Below are positions 63,067-64,000 of a stretch of 64,000 nt of DNA, piece by piece. A program made the position numbers and the translations under genes. The notes beneath the pieces were generated by a model. That model made no database searches and had not been told where the DNA came from. It saw only the letters and a program-made list of their open reading frames with translations. The DNA is from Methanosarcina mazei S-6 (GTDB lineage: Archaea > Halobacteriota > Methanosarcinia > Methanosarcinales > Methanosarcinaceae): the NCBI RefSeq assembly GCF_000970205.1, contig NZ_CP009512.1, positions 2,108,001 to 2,172,000 on the forward strand. The letters are read 5' to 3'. Each line of letters opens with the position of its first letter. The first letter of the stretch is position 1.

Positions 63067-63936
63067 ATGTCTGAAGTAAAATATTGTGATAAGCTATTCC
63101 ACAAGTATAGACCTATTAATAAATATACTGAAAGTCTGTTAAAAAATAACGAACTATTTTTTAATCATCCAGAAAATTTCAACGATCCATTTGACTGCAA
63201 ACTAGATTGTATTCACAAAGGTACACATGAAAGGTGGGTGGATTTCTTCTGTAAACATAACATGCATCCGGCTCAAGCTAGAAACCTTCTCGCAGAAAAC
63301 CTAAGAAAAGGAAAAATGAGGCGACAAAGTGATGGGATTCTATTTGACAAAAGAGCCAAATTTCAAGTTGAAGGGAATATTGACGAAGGTGATCTTCTCA
63401 GAGCTTGCTGCTTTAGTGATAGAAAAGACAACCTTTTGATGTGGAGTCATTACTCGGAAAACCATGAAGGAATCTGCCTTAATTTTAAGTCGTATTCACT
63501 TGGAGATTATTATCTATTGCCGTTAGCTTCAGGTGATGGACTTCCTTTCCATAAAATAGATTACAAAAATGTAAAGCCAAAAGCAGTTAATTTGATGAAC
63601 CTAGAAAATGAAGAAACTAAACGTATTATTATAGACTTTTACTTAACTAAATTTACTGACTGGCAGTATGAACATGAGTATAGATTATTAGCAACTATAT
63701 ATGATATGAAAGAAAAATCCTTAGTTAACTTCAGTAAGGATGCTTTAGAGGGTATAATTTTTGGTTTGAAAGTAAAACCAGATAAAGCGCAGTGCATAAA
63801 AGATATTATAGATGAATATTATGAAGGAATGGACGTAAAACTATACAGAACCGAAAAGGTTGATGGAAGATATGCTATAGATTTTAAAGAGATTAGAAAC
63901 TTTGATAAGTATATCAATTTGCTTGGTAATGAATAA
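63067..63936 (+). CDS. DUF2971 protein
   Basis: A 289-residue DUF2971 protein: LFHKYRPINKYTESLLKNNELFFNHPENFNDPFDC, RACCFSDRKDNLLMWSHYSENHEGICLNF and FTDWQYEHEYRLLATIY follow the family pattern. It is unlike the one at 46080 in sequence detail. ATG 63067 starts the conserved part; the frame is open back to 62974 with no ribosome site. Function is unknown. Confidence 0.8.
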   Translation: MSEVKYCDKLFHKYRPINKYTESLLKNNELFFNHPENFNDPFDCKLDCIHKGTHERWVDFFCKHNMHPAQARNLLAENLRKGKMRRQSDGILFDKRAKFQVEGNIDEGDLLRACCFSDRKDNLLMWSHYSENHEGICLNFKSYSLGDYYLLPLASGDGLPFHKIDYKNVKPKAVNLMNLENEETKRIIIDFYLTKFTDWQYEHEYRLLATIYDMKEKSLVNFSKDALEGIIFGLKVKPDKAQCIKDIIDEYYEGMDVKLYRTEKVDGRYAIDFKEIRNFDKYINLLGNE

Positions 63937-64000
63937 CATTACTGAAATAATAAACACGTCTGGTGACAATGAAAGAAGGTTGGAGGGAAGGTTTTCACCC

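Noticed and set aside
1-64000. tRNA or rRNA genes as integration targets
   Set aside because: I found no cloverleaf-type sequence or rRNA segment by eye; the integration target is therefore unknown.

Overview
The window is archaeal and most likely from a Methanosarcina chromosome. The support is a HisKA_2-type histidine kinase tail, an archaeal MptE-type pterin pyrophosphokinase, a bacterial-length IleRS, TATA-box promoters close to start codons, GGAGG/GGTG Shine-Dalgarno sites, frequent GTG/TTG starts and long AT-rich spacers. The species call is inference; there is no rRNA or tRNA here to settle it.

Region 1 (1-11.2 kb) is host-like with some decay. It holds the kinase tail, a PflX-like radical SAM protein, a translationally coupled AAA ATPase plus giant VWA protein (CbbQ/CbbO or NorQ/NorD type), a Cys-rich micro-protein, a winged-helix regulator, a ferredoxin, a truncated SagB-like nitroreductase next to MITE-like repeats, and a pyridoxamine-phosphate-oxidase-fold protein.

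Region 2 (11.2-24 kb) is a defence island. A type I restriction-modification locus (hsdM, hsdS, hsdR) has been rebuilt by insertions: two different DUF1016/YhcG-type PD-(D/E)XK genes, a GIY-YIG protein and a DUF488-like gene lie among the hsd genes, and a stub of hsdS marks where the second DUF1016 gene went in. Each intact DUF1016 gene carries a DNA palindrome at the homologous codons, and further copies with different arm sequences lie in decayed fragments at 13.4-13.5 kb and 22.0-22.3 kb. This hairpin family is the most unusual signal in the window. The island ends with an AbiE-like regulator/nucleotidyltransferase pair.

Region 3 (24.4-33.9 kb) is host-like: a CinA-like/NadD-like fusion, a DUF4143-type ATPase, a zinc ribbon, about 2.2 kb with no convincing gene, mptE and ileS.

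Region 4 (34.0-57.9 kb, possibly further) is AT-rich and looks like an integrated plasmid or virus. It starts with a zinc-ribbon tyrosine recombinase divergent from ileS. It then carries a ribbon-helix-helix protein, a DUF927 helicase-like protein beside a 15-bp iteron cluster and an overlooked Cys-rich micro-ORF, and an ABC-3C defence operon. After these come a Topo VI-A-like (mini-A type) TOPRIM protein, a ParB-like protein and a winged-helix protein bracketed by two copies of a 225-bp non-coding module. Next are small regulators and a putative structural block with a 1661-aa protein containing five ~51-aa repeats. No attachment sites were identified, so the right boundary is unknown.

Region 5 (58.1-64 kb) is accessory: a three-gene set ending in a HicA-like protein, a DUF4352-type lipoprotein, two overlapping genes sharing a GDAAIG motif, a membrane protein and a DUF2971 protein.
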